From an uncultured beta proteobacterium (GTDB lineage Bacteria > Pseudomonadota > Gammaproteobacteria > Burkholderiales > Burkholderiaceae_C), in NCBI GenBank assembly GCA_903876715.1, contig CAIRBF010000260.1:1-35312 (forward strand): a DNA stretch of 35,312 nt, in the 5' to 3' direction. Below the pieces are notes generated by a model, which worked only from the letters and a program-made list of their open reading frames with translations, did not search any database and had not been told where the DNA came from. Each line of letters starts with the position of its first letter. The first letter of the stretch is position 1. Made by a program: the position numbers and the translations under genes. Shown piece after piece: positions 1 to 7,563 of this stretch.

Positions 1-269
1 AGCGGCACGCCCATCTGCTCGAACAGCTTGAACAGGCGCCAGACGCCCACGCGCTGCCCGTACTCGCGCCACGTGAAGGTGGGGAAGTCGGCCACGTTGC
101 CCGGCAGGCTGTCGGGCAGCATCGGCGGCCCGCCGGCGTAGTAGGGCTCGCTCGTGTCCTTGACCAGGTCCCAGTACTCGCAATTCATCGTGATGATGAC
201 CGCCAGCTTCTTGCCGTCGGGCCAGCGCAGCGGGCCGCGGTGGGCGATGGGGGACCAGGGGTAGTGCAT
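1..269 (-). CDS. Polysaccharide deacetylase-family protein (N-terminal part, cut by window edge)
   Basis: Only the first 89 codons are in the window; the gene runs off the left edge. It starts at the ATG complementary to 267-269, about 8 nt after a purine-rich GAAGGAAG ribosome site. The protein begins MHYPWSPIAHRGPLRW and continues with a PDGKKLAVIITMNCEYW stretch, the first beta strand typical of NodB/allantoinase (PuuE)-like polysaccharide deacetylases, where the first metal-binding Asp is often found. Here the strand carries N-C-E rather than an obvious D-D pair, so activity cannot be judged from this fragment. Members in similar Burkholderiales clusters hydrolyse amide or imide bonds in small molecules, but the substrate is unknown. 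It is transcribed divergently from the MBL-fold hydrolase at 363. Confidence 0.7.
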   Translation of the reverse strand, partial: MHYPWSPIAHRGPLRWPDGKKLAVIITMNCEYWDLVKDTSEPYYAGGPPMLPDSLPGNVADFPTFTWREYGQRVGVWRLFKLFEQMGVP

Positions 270-362
270 CGGAGGTCTTCCTTCTTCGTGGTGGGGCTGC
301 GGGCCTGTCTACACTGCCGCGGTCGCGGCGCTGTCGCCCGCCCGCCAAGCAAGGAGCACGCC
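270..362. promoter_or_regulatory. Divergent intergenic region between deacetylase-family and MBL-fold genes
   Basis: This 93-nt gap separates two divergent genes and must hold both promoters. I see no convincing -35/-10 pair on either strand. The only clear signals are the ribosome sites: GAAGGAAG on the minus strand just upstream of the deacetylase start, and AAGGAG at 351-356, six bases before the ATG at 363 on the plus strand. Confidence 0.4.
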
Positions 363-1247
363 ATGGAGCAGCGCGTTGTTGGGTCCCACACCGTGCGCCG
401 CATCGTCGAGAGCGAGGGGCCGTTCGCGCCGGTCGGTTTCATCCTGCCCGGCGCCGACGCGGCGCGTATCGAGGCTGCCGCGCACTGGCTGCGGCCGGGC
501 CACGTGAGCGAGGACCAGCAGCTGGTGATGAGCTTCCAAAGCTACGTGCTCGACACCGGACGCCAGCGCATCCTCGTCGACGCCTGCGTCGGCAACGACA
601 AGGAGCGGCCGCTGCGGCCCGGCTGGCACCGGCAGCTCTTTGGCTGGCTCGAGGCCCTGCGCGCTGCCGGCTTGCAGCCGCAGGACATCGACGTCGTCTG
701 CTGCACCCACCTTCACGCCGACCATGTGGGCTGGAACACCTGCCTGCGCAACGGGCGCTGGGTGCCCACCTTCCCGCGCGCGCGGTACGTGTTCGCACGG
801 CGCGAGTACGCGCACTGGGAGGCCGAGCACCGGGCGGCGCTCGCCCAGGAGCGGCCAGCGCCCAACCACGGCTCCTTCGCCGACAGCGTGCTGCCCGTGA
901 TGGATGCCGGCCAAGCGGTGCTGGTCGATGACGGGCATGAACTCGACACCGGGGTCTGGCTCGAGCCTGCGCCTGGGCACACGCCCGGCACCGTGATGCT
1001 CCACGCGCGCAGCGGCGCCGGGCACGCGGTCTTCAGCGGCGACATCCTGCACAGCCCGGTGCAACTGCTCGACCCGGGATGGAACTCGCGCTTCTGCGAA
1101 GACCCTGTGCAGGCCGCGGCGACACGGCGGCGGCTCGTCGAGTCGGTGGCCGACACAGACACGCTGCTGCTGCCGGCGCACTTCGCGGGCAGCGTCGGCG
1201 GGCGCGTCGTCGGCGACGGGCCTGCTTGGCGGTGGGATGCGCGCTGA
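363..1247 (+). CDS. MBL-fold metallo-hydrolase
   Basis: A 294-residue cytoplasmic metallo-beta-lactamase-fold hydrolase. The metal-binding signature H116-x-H118-x-D120-H121 (THLHADHVGW) is intact, followed by the GHTPGT histidine, the SGDILH aspartate and a C-terminal LPAHF histidine, so a dinuclear metal site should form. The pattern, with a YVLDTGRQRILVDACVGNDKERP N-terminal strand, is that of the lactonase/AttM-like and general 'MBL fold metallo-hydrolase' groups. The start at 363 is preferred over upstream in-frame ATGs because AAGGAG lies six bases before it and homology-like sequence begins there. No signal peptide is seen. The substrate is unknown; a lactone or thioester-type ester is possible from the family. 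Confidence 0.85.
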   Translation: MEQRVVGSHTVRRIVESEGPFAPVGFILPGADAARIEAAAHWLRPGHVSEDQQLVMSFQSYVLDTGRQRILVDACVGNDKERPLRPGWHRQLFGWLEALRAAGLQPQDIDVVCCTHLHADHVGWNTCLRNGRWVPTFPRARYVFARREYAHWEAEHRAALAQERPAPNHGSFADSVLPVMDAGQAVLVDDGHELDTGVWLEPAPGHTPGTVMLHARSGAGHAVFSGDILHSPVQLLDPGWNSRFCEDPVQAAATRRRLVESVADTDTLLLPAHFAGSVGGRVVGDGPAWRWDAR

Positions 1248-1265
1248 ACCTGCCATGGCACTACA

Positions 1266-2123
1266 TCACATGACCGCGGGCATTTCGTGCCGCTCGTCGC
1301 GCGCCCCGGCGGCCGCGCGGTCCCAGGGCTGGTCGGTCCGCCATTGGCGGGCGATGTAGCGTTCGCCATTGACCTCCGGGCCGGCGTGCCCCATGAGCCA
1401 GACGATGGGCGCACGCATCAGGGAGGGCGGCAGCAGGTTGCCGTCGGCGCCACGCCTGGGGCCGCCGCTGTCGGGCAGCAAGCGTGTGTCGCTCGCGCCT
1501 CCGGGGAGCAGCACATTGACGGTGACCCCTGTGCCCTGCAGGTCCTTGGCCCAGACGACGCTCATCGCTTCCAAGGCGGCCTTCGACGGACCGTAGGGGC
1601 AGTAACCGGTACGCACCATGGTGGCGCGGCTGGTGGAGATGTTGACGACCCGGCCGAAACCCTGTGCCACCATGGCCGGCACGCAGGCGCGGGCCATGAG
1701 GAACGCGCCGGTGACGTTGGCGTCGACGATGTTGCGAAAGCCCTGCGGGTCGGCCTGCCAGAACAGCGCCGGCTTGCGCACGAAATCCCCGCTGATCTCG
1801 AGCATGCCGCGGCCGGCGTTGTTGACCAGGCCGTCGATGCGCCCCCACGCTGCGAGGCAGCGCGCTGCCACCGCTTCACAGTCGCTCCAGTTGGCGACGT
1901 CTGCCACCATCGCCAGCGCCCGCTCCTCACCGGCGAGCTTGTTCAGGCGAACCGCGGCGGCTTCCAACTCTGCGGGTTCACGCACGCCGGTGATGAGCAC
2001 GCGGTGGCTGGCGGTCACCAGGGCCTCGGCCATCTCCCATCCCAGGCCGCGCCCGCCCCCGGTGACGATGATGCTGCGGCTCACCGGCGCCGCAGGGACC
2101 TGGAGTCGGGAATCGCTGGACAT
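1266..2123 (-). CDS. SDR-family NAD(P)-dependent oxidoreductase
   Basis: A 285-residue classical short-chain dehydrogenase. The cofactor motif TGGGRGLG (residues 21-28), NNAG (101-104), the NIS serine region (163-165) and Y177-x-x-x-K181 are all present, so it should be active. It has a short insert after NNAG (ISGDFVRKPALFWQADPQ) that may shape substrate entry. It begins at the ATG complementary to 2121-2123 behind a GAGGT site, 14 bp after the stop of the GntR gene, so the two are probably co-transcribed. Its position suggests an alcohol/ketone step in the pathway of the divergent operon, or reduction of a related compound; the substrate cannot be read from sequence. It converges with the MBL gene with only 18 bp between them. 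Confidence 0.9.
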   Translation of the reverse strand: MSSDSRLQVPAAPVSRSIIVTGGGRGLGWEMAEALVTASHRVLITGVREPAELEAAAVRLNKLAGEERALAMVADVANWSDCEAVAARCLAAWGRIDGLVNNAGRGMLEISGDFVRKPALFWQADPQGFRNIVDANVTGAFLMARACVPAMVAQGFGRVVNISTSRATMVRTGYCPYGPSKAALEAMSVVWAKDLQGTGVTVNVLLPGGASDTRLLPDSGGPRRGADGNLLPPSLMRAPIVWLMGHAGPEVNGERYIARQWRTDQPWDRAAAGARDERHEMPAVM

Positions 2124-2137
2124 CGGGTCGACCTCGG

Positions 2138-2812
2138 CTACATCAGGGCCGTGGCGGGCACCATCTGCGCGACCATGGCGCGGGGCCGGGCGCCCAGAAG
2201 GTGCGACTGCAGACGCAGGCGGCCGAGAAAGGGATCGCGCGCGCGCACCGCTTCGATGATTTCCCAGTGCTGCTGGTTGGAGCGCCGCACCTGGACTTCG
2301 CCCGGCCAGGCGTGCTGCTTCAAGGTGACGAGCGGCAGTTCGATCAGGTTCATGGCCAGGGCCTGGAGGCGGCTGGACCGGCTGGCCCGCAGCAGCACCT
2401 GGTGGAAGCGGTGGTTCAGGGTCTGGAAGCGCGAGAAAAGAGCCTTCCCCTCGAGGCCGGGTTCCGTGAGCAGGGCGTCGATGTCGCGTGCGATGTTCGA
2501 CAACTCCTCCCAGTCGGCGGGCTGGCTGTGCACCGCCGCCAGGCTCACGGCATGGCCTTCGAGCATGGCCCGCAACTGAAAGATCTCGTCGACCTCGGCG
2601 GTGCTGAGTTCGAGCACGAAACTGCCTCGACTGGCCTCGGTGCGGACCAAGCCGTCGGCCGCCAGGCGGCGCAGGCCCTCTCGGATGGAGGTGCGCGATA
2701 CACCCACGCGCTGCGCCAGGTCCTCCTCGATCAGGCGTTGCCCCGGCTGGACCTCGCCGTCGAGGATCCACTGCCGCATCGTGTCGTAGGCAAGAGCGCT
2801 GGCTCGCGTCAT
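2138..2812 (-). CDS. GntR-family transcriptional regulator (FCD/FadR subgroup)
   Basis: A 224-residue regulator with an N-terminal winged helix (about residues 1-70; GQRLIEEDLAQRVGVSRTSI followed by REGLRRL is the recognition-helix region) and a C-terminal all-helical FCD ligand domain (about 75-220). Histidines in LNHRFH, QQHWEII and RLQSHLL match the positions of FCD metal ligands, which usually help bind carboxylate effectors. I chose the ATG at 2812; an in-frame ATG at 2860 would add 16 residues, and neither start has a strong ribosome site. It sits next to an SDR and opposite the five-gene catabolic operon, so it most likely represses that operon and itself through sites in 2813-2997 and is released by a pathway acid. 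Confidence 0.9.
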   Translation of the reverse strand: MTRASALAYDTMRQWILDGEVQPGQRLIEEDLAQRVGVSRTSIREGLRRLAADGLVRTEASRGSFVLELSTAEVDEIFQLRAMLEGHAVSLAAVHSQPADWEELSNIARDIDALLTEPGLEGKALFSRFQTLNHRFHQVLLRASRSSRLQALAMNLIELPLVTLKQHAWPGEVQVRRSNQQHWEIIEAVRARDPFLGRLRLQSHLLGARPRAMVAQMVPATALM

Positions 2813-2997
2813 GCGGCAGGAATATAGGTGATTGTGTACAGAGCGTATTTCCGACCCCATGGATTTGTGGGGAATACTAGGGAAAATACCGGCCAATCCG
2901 TACAAATCGTCGCTGATTGGCGTGGCCCAGGGAAGAGTGGCTGCATGGATGGACAACTTTGTGTACATTGATGGTGGCATTTGATCGGATTAGGGAC
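2813..2997. promoter_or_regulatory. Divergent control region with repeated TTGTGTACA boxes
   Basis: This 185-nt region between the GntR gene and the monooxygenase gene is clearly AT-richer than its surroundings. The 9-mer TTGTGTACA occurs at 2832-2840 and again at 2959-2967, one near each gene start, and a related half site GTACAA lies at 2900-2905. TGT..ACA symmetry fits the GT...AC operators known for FadR/FCD-type GntR proteins. I infer these are the operators. No -35/-10 pair is clear enough to call. Confidence 0.6.
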
Positions 2998-4194
2998 ATG
3001 AAGAACACACACATCCTGATCGCGGGCGCCGGGCCCGTGGGCTTGGTGGCCGCGCTCGTCCTGGCGCGCGCCGGCGTGCAGGTCACGGTGGTCGAGGCCG
3101 CGGCTCAGCTCAATTTCGACCTGCGCGCCTCGACCTTCCATCCGCCCACGCTCGACATGCTGGCGCGTTATGGCCTGACCGACACCTTGGTGGCGCAGGG
3201 CCTGGTGGCGCGCTACACCCAGCAACGCGACCGGCACGAGGGCGTGATCGCCGAGTTCGACATGCAGCTGCTCACCGGAGACACCGACCACCCCTTCCGC
3301 CTGCAGTGCGAGCAGTGGAAGCTCACGCAGCAGATCAAGGCCCAGCTCGACACGATGCCTCACGTGGCCTTCCATTTCCTGGCCCGCGTGGAGTCTGTCA
3401 CGCAAGACGGCGAGCGCGTGCGCGCGGCGCTGACCATCGACGGCGCGCCGCACGAGATCGAGGCCGACTACCTGATCGGCGCCGACGGCGCCTGGAGCGC
3501 GGTGCGGCGCAGCATGGGCATCGAGTTCGAGGGCTACACCTACCCCGAGCGCTTTCTCGTCATCTCCACGGACTTCGAGTTCGCGGACCACCTGCCGCGG
3601 CTGTCCTACGTGAACTACTGCTCGGACCCCGAGGAGTGGTGCGTGCTGTTGCGCGTGCCCACGCTGTGGCGCGTGCTCTTCCCCACGCAGGCGGGCGAAT
3701 CCGACGAAGAGTGCCTGAGTGACACCTCGGTCGAGCGCCGTTTGCAGAAGCTTCTGCCCCAGCCCCAGTCCTACCGCACGGTGCACCGCACCTTGTACAA
3801 GGTGCACCAGCGCGTGGCGCAGCAGTTCCGTCGGGGCCGTGTCTTCCTGGCCGGCGACTCAGCGCACATCAACAACCCGCTGGGCGGCATGGGCATGAAC
3901 GGCGGCGTGCACGATGCGATGAACCTGACGAGCAAGCTCTTGGGCGTGCTCCAGCGCGGCGAATCCGAGTCGGTGCTCGACCGTTACGAGCGCCAGCGCC
4001 GCACCATTGCCATCGAATACATCAACGCCAGCACGGCACGCAACAAGCGCGAGATCGAAGAGCGCGACCCGGTGGAGCGCCGCAAGACGCAGGACGCGCT
4101 GCGCGCCACCGCTGCCGACCCCGCGCAGTCACGTGCTTACCTGCGCAAGACCTCGATGTTGGATGCGCTTGCACGCGCGGAGGCCATCGCATGA
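2998..4194 (+). CDS. FAD-dependent monooxygenase (PHBH-like flavoprotein hydroxylase)
   Basis: A 398-residue class A flavoprotein monooxygenase. It shows the FAD-binding GAGPVG motif (residues 10-15), the central DG motif in LIGADGAW (D163-G164) and the GDSAH motif (286-290) followed by NNPLGGMGMNGGVHDAMNL. Such enzymes use NAD(P)H and O2 to hydroxylate, and in a few cases open, phenolic or hydroxypyridine rings. The start at 2998 follows an AGGGA sequence; an in-frame ATG at 2971 lies directly beside a putative operator and is less likely. It is the first gene of a five-gene operon and overlaps the next by 4 nt. There is no separate ring-cleavage dioxygenase here, so the enzyme may open the ring itself, or the cleavage gene lies elsewhere. 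Ring substrate unknown. Confidence 0.88.
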   Translation: MKNTHILIAGAGPVGLVAALVLARAGVQVTVVEAAAQLNFDLRASTFHPPTLDMLARYGLTDTLVAQGLVARYTQQRDRHEGVIAEFDMQLLTGDTDHPFRLQCEQWKLTQQIKAQLDTMPHVAFHFLARVESVTQDGERVRAALTIDGAPHEIEADYLIGADGAWSAVRRSMGIEFEGYTYPERFLVISTDFEFADHLPRLSYVNYCSDPEEWCVLLRVPTLWRVLFPTQAGESDEECLSDTSVERRLQKLLPQPQSYRTVHRTLYKVHQRVAQQFRRGRVFLAGDSAHINNPLGGMGMNGGVHDAMNLTSKLLGVLQRGESESVLDRYERQRRTIAIEYINASTARNKREIEERDPVERRKTQDALRATAADPAQSRAYLRKTSMLDALARAEAIA

Positions 4195-5093
4195 TGAAGC
4201 AAGGACTCACCACCCGCAGCGGCGCCGAGCGCCGCGCCCAGCTCGCAGCCCGCCTGAAGACCGGCGAGCTGCTCGTCGCCCCAGGCGTGTACGAGGGCAT
4301 CTCGGCGCGCATGGCCGACGCCATGGGCTTCGAGGCGTTGTACATGACCGGCTACGGCACCGTCGCCTCCCACCTGGGACTGCCCGACGCGGGCCTGGCC
4401 AGCTACACCGACATGGTGGGTCGCGTGACGCAGCTGTGCGCCATCACCTCCACGCCGATGATCTGCGACGGCGACACCGGCTACGGTGGCCTGCTCAACG
4501 TCATGCACACGGTTCGCGGCTACGAGGCGGCTGGCGCCTGCGCCATCCAGCTCGAGGACCAGGAGTTCCCCAAGAAGTGCGGTCACATGCTCGGCCGGCG
4601 CGTCGTCGACGCCGAGCTCATGGCCGACAAGATCCGCGTCGCGGTGGAGTCCCGGCGCGACCCGAACTTCCTCATCATCGCGCGCACCGACGCGCGCACC
4701 ACGCTCGGCCTGGACGAGGCCCTGCGCCGCGCCGCGCTCTACCGGGACGCGGGCGCCGACATCCTGTTCGTCGAGAGCCCGGAGTCGGTGGACGAGATGC
4801 GCACGATCTGCCGCAGCTTCGACCGCCCTTTGCTAGCCAACATGGTCGAGGGCGGCCGCACGCCCATCCTGACCCGTGCCGAGCTGCAGGACATCGGCTA
4901 CCGGCTCGCGATCTTCCCGGCCACCGCCTTCCTGGCCGCTGGCGCCGCCTATCGTTCGGTCTACCAGACCCTCAAGGCTGAGGGGTCGACCACGCAGCCG
5001 CCGGTGCCGCTGCACGACTTCAAGGCCTTCTCCCAGATGATGGGCTTCGACTGGGTGGCCGACTTCGACGCCCGGCACGCCCGCCCCGAGTGA
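4191..5093 (+). CDS. Isocitrate lyase/PEP mutase-family protein (C-C lyase)
   Basis: A 300-residue member of the isocitrate lyase/phosphoenolpyruvate mutase superfamily. The metal-binding DGDTGYG (D93, D95), E122-D123 and the signature K128-K-C-G-H132 are intact; the Cys130 base marks it as a lyase of 2-methylisocitrate, dimethylmalate or carboxy-PEP-mutase-like type rather than an oxaloacetate decarboxylase, where this loop differs. It would cleave a substituted malate or isocitrate into pyruvate or glyoxylate plus an acid. Its ATG overlaps the upstream stop as ATGA, a sign of translational coupling. In this operon it most likely performs the last carbon-chain cleavage. A general methylisocitrate lyase is less likely because no methylcitrate genes are nearby. 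Confidence 0.88.
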   Translation: MMKQGLTTRSGAERRAQLAARLKTGELLVAPGVYEGISARMADAMGFEALYMTGYGTVASHLGLPDAGLASYTDMVGRVTQLCAITSTPMICDGDTGYGGLLNVMHTVRGYEAAGACAIQLEDQEFPKKCGHMLGRRVVDAELMADKIRVAVESRRDPNFLIIARTDARTTLGLDEALRRAALYRDAGADILFVESPESVDEMRTICRSFDRPLLANMVEGGRTPILTRAELQDIGYRLAIFPATAFLAAGAAYRSVYQTLKAEGSTTQPPVPLHDFKAFSQMMGFDWVADFDARHARPE

Positions 5094-5134
5094 GCGCTCC
5101 GCACCCGCGCCCCCCGCGACTCTGAGGATCTCCG

Positions 5135-5767
5135 ATGGACAAGCACGCGATCTACCGGCACCAGGGCCTGGGCGGGACCTCCGGCATCGGCCGCCGCTGC
5201 GGCCTGGTGCTGGTGGACTTCGTCAACGGCTTCGTCGACTTCGATCAGCTGGGCGGCCCGCACATCGAGGCCGCGGCCCAGGCCACGGTGCCGCTGCTGG
5301 CGGCGTTCCGGCGCGCGCAGCTGCCGGTGGCGCACACCCGCGTGGTCTTCGAGGCCGATGGCTCCAACCACAACGTGTTCGCGCTGCGTGTGCCGCCACT
5401 GCAGAAGTTGACCGAGGACGCACCGGGCTCGCAGATCGTGCCGGCCCTCACGCCCGTGCCCGGCGAGTGGGTGATCCGCAAGCAGTCGGCCTCGGCCTTC
5501 TTCGAGACCGGCCTGGCCGGCTGGCTGCACCAGCGCGGCGTCGACACCGCCGTCATCGTCGGCTGCACCACCAGCGGCTGCGTGCGCGCGTCGGTGGTCG
5601 ATTCGATGCAGCACAACTTCCGCACCGTCGTCATCAGCGACTGCGTCGGCGACCGCGCGCTCGAGCCGCACGAGGCCAACCTGTTCGACATGCAGCAGAA
5701 GTACGCCGACGTGATGACGCGCGACGATTTCCTCGGCCGGCTCGACGCGAGCCAGAAAGGCGCCTGA
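5135..5767 (+). CDS. Isochorismatase-fold cysteine hydrolase (amidohydrolase, NicF/N-carbamoylsarcosine amidase-like)
   Basis: A 210-residue cysteine hydrolase. The triad is visible as D28 (LVLVDFVNGF), K116 (WVIRKQSASAF) and C149 in GCTTSGCVRAS, preceded by the usual non-proline cis-peptide region VGCTT. The sequence GCTTSGCVRASVVD closely resembles N-carbamoylsarcosine amidohydrolases and maleamate amidases, so the likely reaction is hydrolysis of an amide or carbamoyl group to release ammonia. A GAGGA ribosome site (5124-5128) lies six bases before the ATG. The preceding 41-nt gap is the largest in the operon. Together with the racemase-superfamily neighbour this recalls the maleamate-to-maleate-to-fumarate end of nicotinate degradation, though the two do not prove that substrate. 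Confidence 0.87.
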   Translation: MDKHAIYRHQGLGGTSGIGRRCGLVLVDFVNGFVDFDQLGGPHIEAAAQATVPLLAAFRRAQLPVAHTRVVFEADGSNHNVFALRVPPLQKLTEDAPGSQIVPALTPVPGEWVIRKQSASAFFETGLAGWLHQRGVDTAVIVGCTTSGCVRASVVDSMQHNFRTVVISDCVGDRALEPHEANLFDMQQKYADVMTRDDFLGRLDASQKGA

Positions 5768-5770
5768 ACC

Positions 5771-6511
5771 ATGGATCACCTCGCCTACCGCAAAAAGCTG
5801 GGCACGCTGGGCCCGTCGACCAACACCATCGTCCAGCCCGACTTCGACGACCTGCGCCCGCTGGGCGTGACCAACCACTACAGCCGCATCGCGATCCCGA
5901 ACAACCCGGTGAACGACGACGCCGGCTTTCTGCGGCTCGTCGACAACATCAACAAGGCTACGCTGGAGGCCGTGGACGTGCTGCGCAGCTGCGAGATGGA
6001 CTACCTCGTGATGGGCATGTCGGCGGCGACCTTCTGGAACGGTCGCCAGGGCGCCGAGAAGTACCTCGACATGATGCGCGACCGCGCCGGGGTCGGTGTG
6101 TCCTGCGGATCATTCGCCACCGAGGCGGCCTTGAACGTCTACAAGGTCAAGCGCATCGCGTTCCTGTCGCCGTACTTCGAGGTGGCGAACGCCCAGGTGC
6201 GGCGCTTCTACGAGGACTGCGGCTTCACCGTCGTGCGCGACGTCTGTCTTCGCCGGCCGAGCCCGGTGCAGATCGCCCACAGCACCGATGCGATGTGCCG
6301 CGAGGCCATTCGCCAGATCGATGGCGACGACGTCGACGCCATCGTGCAAGTCGGCACCAACCTGTCGATGATCCGCCTGGCCGCCGCGGCCGAGCTCTTC
6401 CTCGGCAAGCCGGTCATCGCCATCAACACGGCCACCTACTGGCACGCGCTGCGCGCCCTCGGCATCCATGACCGCAAGGCGGGCTTCGGCTCGCTGATGG
6501 AACACCACTGA
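5771..6511 (+). CDS. Asp/Glu racemase-superfamily protein (maleate isomerase/arylmalonate decarboxylase-like)
   Basis: A 246-residue protein that follows the amidohydrolase by 3 bp. The overall layout matches arylmalonate decarboxylase and maleate cis-trans isomerase: an MGMSAATFWNG segment where arylmalonate decarboxylase has MGTSLSFYRG, a YKVKRIAFLSPYFE strand with RRFYEDCGF, and DAIVQVGTNLSM where the decarboxylase has the C188-containing SCGGL. At both positions where these enzymes carry a catalytic cysteine (one in decarboxylases, two in isomerases/racemases) this protein has glycine. It does have a cysteine in VSCGSFAT. So it may be an atypical member with another chemistry. Alignment was by eye against remembered sequences. 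Context suggests action on an unsaturated or alpha-substituted dicarboxylate. Confidence 0.8.
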   Translation: MDHLAYRKKLGTLGPSTNTIVQPDFDDLRPLGVTNHYSRIAIPNNPVNDDAGFLRLVDNINKATLEAVDVLRSCEMDYLVMGMSAATFWNGRQGAEKYLDMMRDRAGVGVSCGSFATEAALNVYKVKRIAFLSPYFEVANAQVRRFYEDCGFTVVRDVCLRRPSPVQIAHSTDAMCREAIRQIDGDDVDAIVQVGTNLSMIRLAAAAELFLGKPVIAINTATYWHALRALGIHDRKAGFGSLMEHH

Positions 6512-6536
6512 TCTCGCCCGCCAAGGAGCCCTTTCC

Positions 6537-7508
6537 ATGCAACGCCGAAACCTCCTGGCCGCCGCGGCGGCCCTCCCGCTCGCCGCACTGACCGGCGCCG
6601 CCCGCGCCCAGGCCTTCCCCAACAAGACCGTGCGCATCGTCGTGCCGGCGCTGGCCGGCAGCGCCGATGCCTTCGCGCGCGCGATCGCCCAGCGCCTCGG
6701 GCCCGCGCTCGGTCAGACCGTGCTGGTCGAGCAGAAGCCCGGCGCCGGCACCAACATCGGCAACGACTTCGTCGCGAAGTCGGCGCCCGACGGGCACACG
6801 ATGCTGATCAACGGCCTGCCTCTGGTGACCAACCAGGCGCTGTACGCCTCGCTGCCCTACGACACCATGCGCGACCTGACCCCGGTGATCGAGGTGGCCG
6901 AGGTCACGAACATCATCACCGTCCACCCCGGCCAGCCCTACAACACGCTGCGCGAACTGGTCGACGCCGCCCGCCGCGAGCCGAACAAGCTGAACTACGG
7001 CACGCCTGGCGCCGGCAGCTCCGGGCACCTGTCGGCCGAGCTGCTGGGGCTCAAGACGGGTGCGAAGTTCATGCACATTCCCTACCAGGGCAACGCCCAG
7101 GCGACGAACGACCACTTGAGCGGCGTGCTCCAGGTCGGTTTCGTCAACATGCCGGTGGGCCTGCAGTTCGCCCGCACCGCCCGCCTTCGCGCGCTGGCCG
7201 TCACCGGCTCGCGTCGCTCGCCGCTGCTGCCCGATGTGCCGACGGTCAACGAGGCCTTGGGCATCAACGACTACGAACTCACCGGCTGGTTCGGGATCCT
7301 CGTGCCGTCCAAGACGCCAGCCGACGCCGTCACGCGCCTGAACGCCGAGATCGGCAAGATCCTGCAGGACCCGGCGGTGCTGGAGACCATCCGCAACCAG
7401 GGCGGCGACCCCCTGGGCGGCACCGCAGCGCAGTTCGAGGCCCGCATGCGCCGTGACGCGCAGCGCCTGGGCGAGGTGGTCAGACTGTCGGGGGCGAAAG
7501 CGAACTGA
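6537..7508 (+). CDS. Bug-family tripartite tricarboxylate transporter substrate-binding protein
   Basis: A 323-residue periplasmic receptor of the Bug (TctC-like) family. The N-terminus MQRRNLLAAAAALPLAALTGAARA is a signal peptide with a twin-arginine-like pair and an ARA-QA cleavage region. The mature part shows the family landmarks KTVRIVVPALAGS, GTNIGNDFVAKSAPDGHTML, LNYGTPGAGSSGHLSAELL, MHIPYQG and VPSKTPADAVTRLN. These proteins bind small carboxylates. A strong AAGGAG site (6523-6528) precedes the ATG. It is the last gene of the operon and suggests that the substrate or an intermediate is taken up. No TctA/TctB membrane genes are present here, as is common for the many orphan Bug genes in Burkholderiales, so the transporter partner is elsewhere. 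Confidence 0.93.
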   Translation: MQRRNLLAAAAALPLAALTGAARAQAFPNKTVRIVVPALAGSADAFARAIAQRLGPALGQTVLVEQKPGAGTNIGNDFVAKSAPDGHTMLINGLPLVTNQALYASLPYDTMRDLTPVIEVAEVTNIITVHPGQPYNTLRELVDAARREPNKLNYGTPGAGSSGHLSAELLGLKTGAKFMHIPYQGNAQATNDHLSGVLQVGFVNMPVGLQFARTARLRALAVTGSRRSPLLPDVPTVNEALGINDYELTGWFGILVPSKTPADAVTRLNAEIGKILQDPAVLETIRNQGGDPLGGTAAQFEARMRRDAQRLGEVVRLSGAKAN

Positions 7509-7515
7509 TCTTCCC

Positions 7516-7546
7516 TGGCGGCGGCTGGGGATGATAGCTGCCGCCA
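7516..7546 (+). terminator. Stem-loop after the Bug-receptor operon
   Basis: TGGCGGCGGCT (7516-7526) pairs with AGCTGCCGCCA (7536-7546), giving an 11-bp stem with one G-U pair and a 9-nt loop, eight bases after the receptor stop. There is no T tract after it, so it may act as a weak terminator or RNA-end stabiliser rather than a canonical intrinsic terminator. An ATG lies in its loop (see 7531). Confidence 0.5.
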
Positions 7547-7563
7547 CGACAATCAGACGGTGA
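7531..7563 (+). other. Possible 10-codon leader ORF overlapping the helicase start
   Basis: An ATG inside the hairpin loop (7531-7533), preceded by TGGGG, opens a 10-codon frame ([10 protein letters not shown]) whose TGA (7561-7563) overlaps the GTG start of the helicase gene at 7560 as GTGA. The helicase has no good ribosome site of its own, so translation could be coupled to this small frame. It could also be chance. Confidence 0.25.

Noticed and set aside
4191..5093. Phosphonopyruvate hydrolase or PEP mutase linked to phosphonate use
   Set aside because: The KKCGH lyase signature and the operon partners point to a C-C lyase; the phn genes are 25 kb away.
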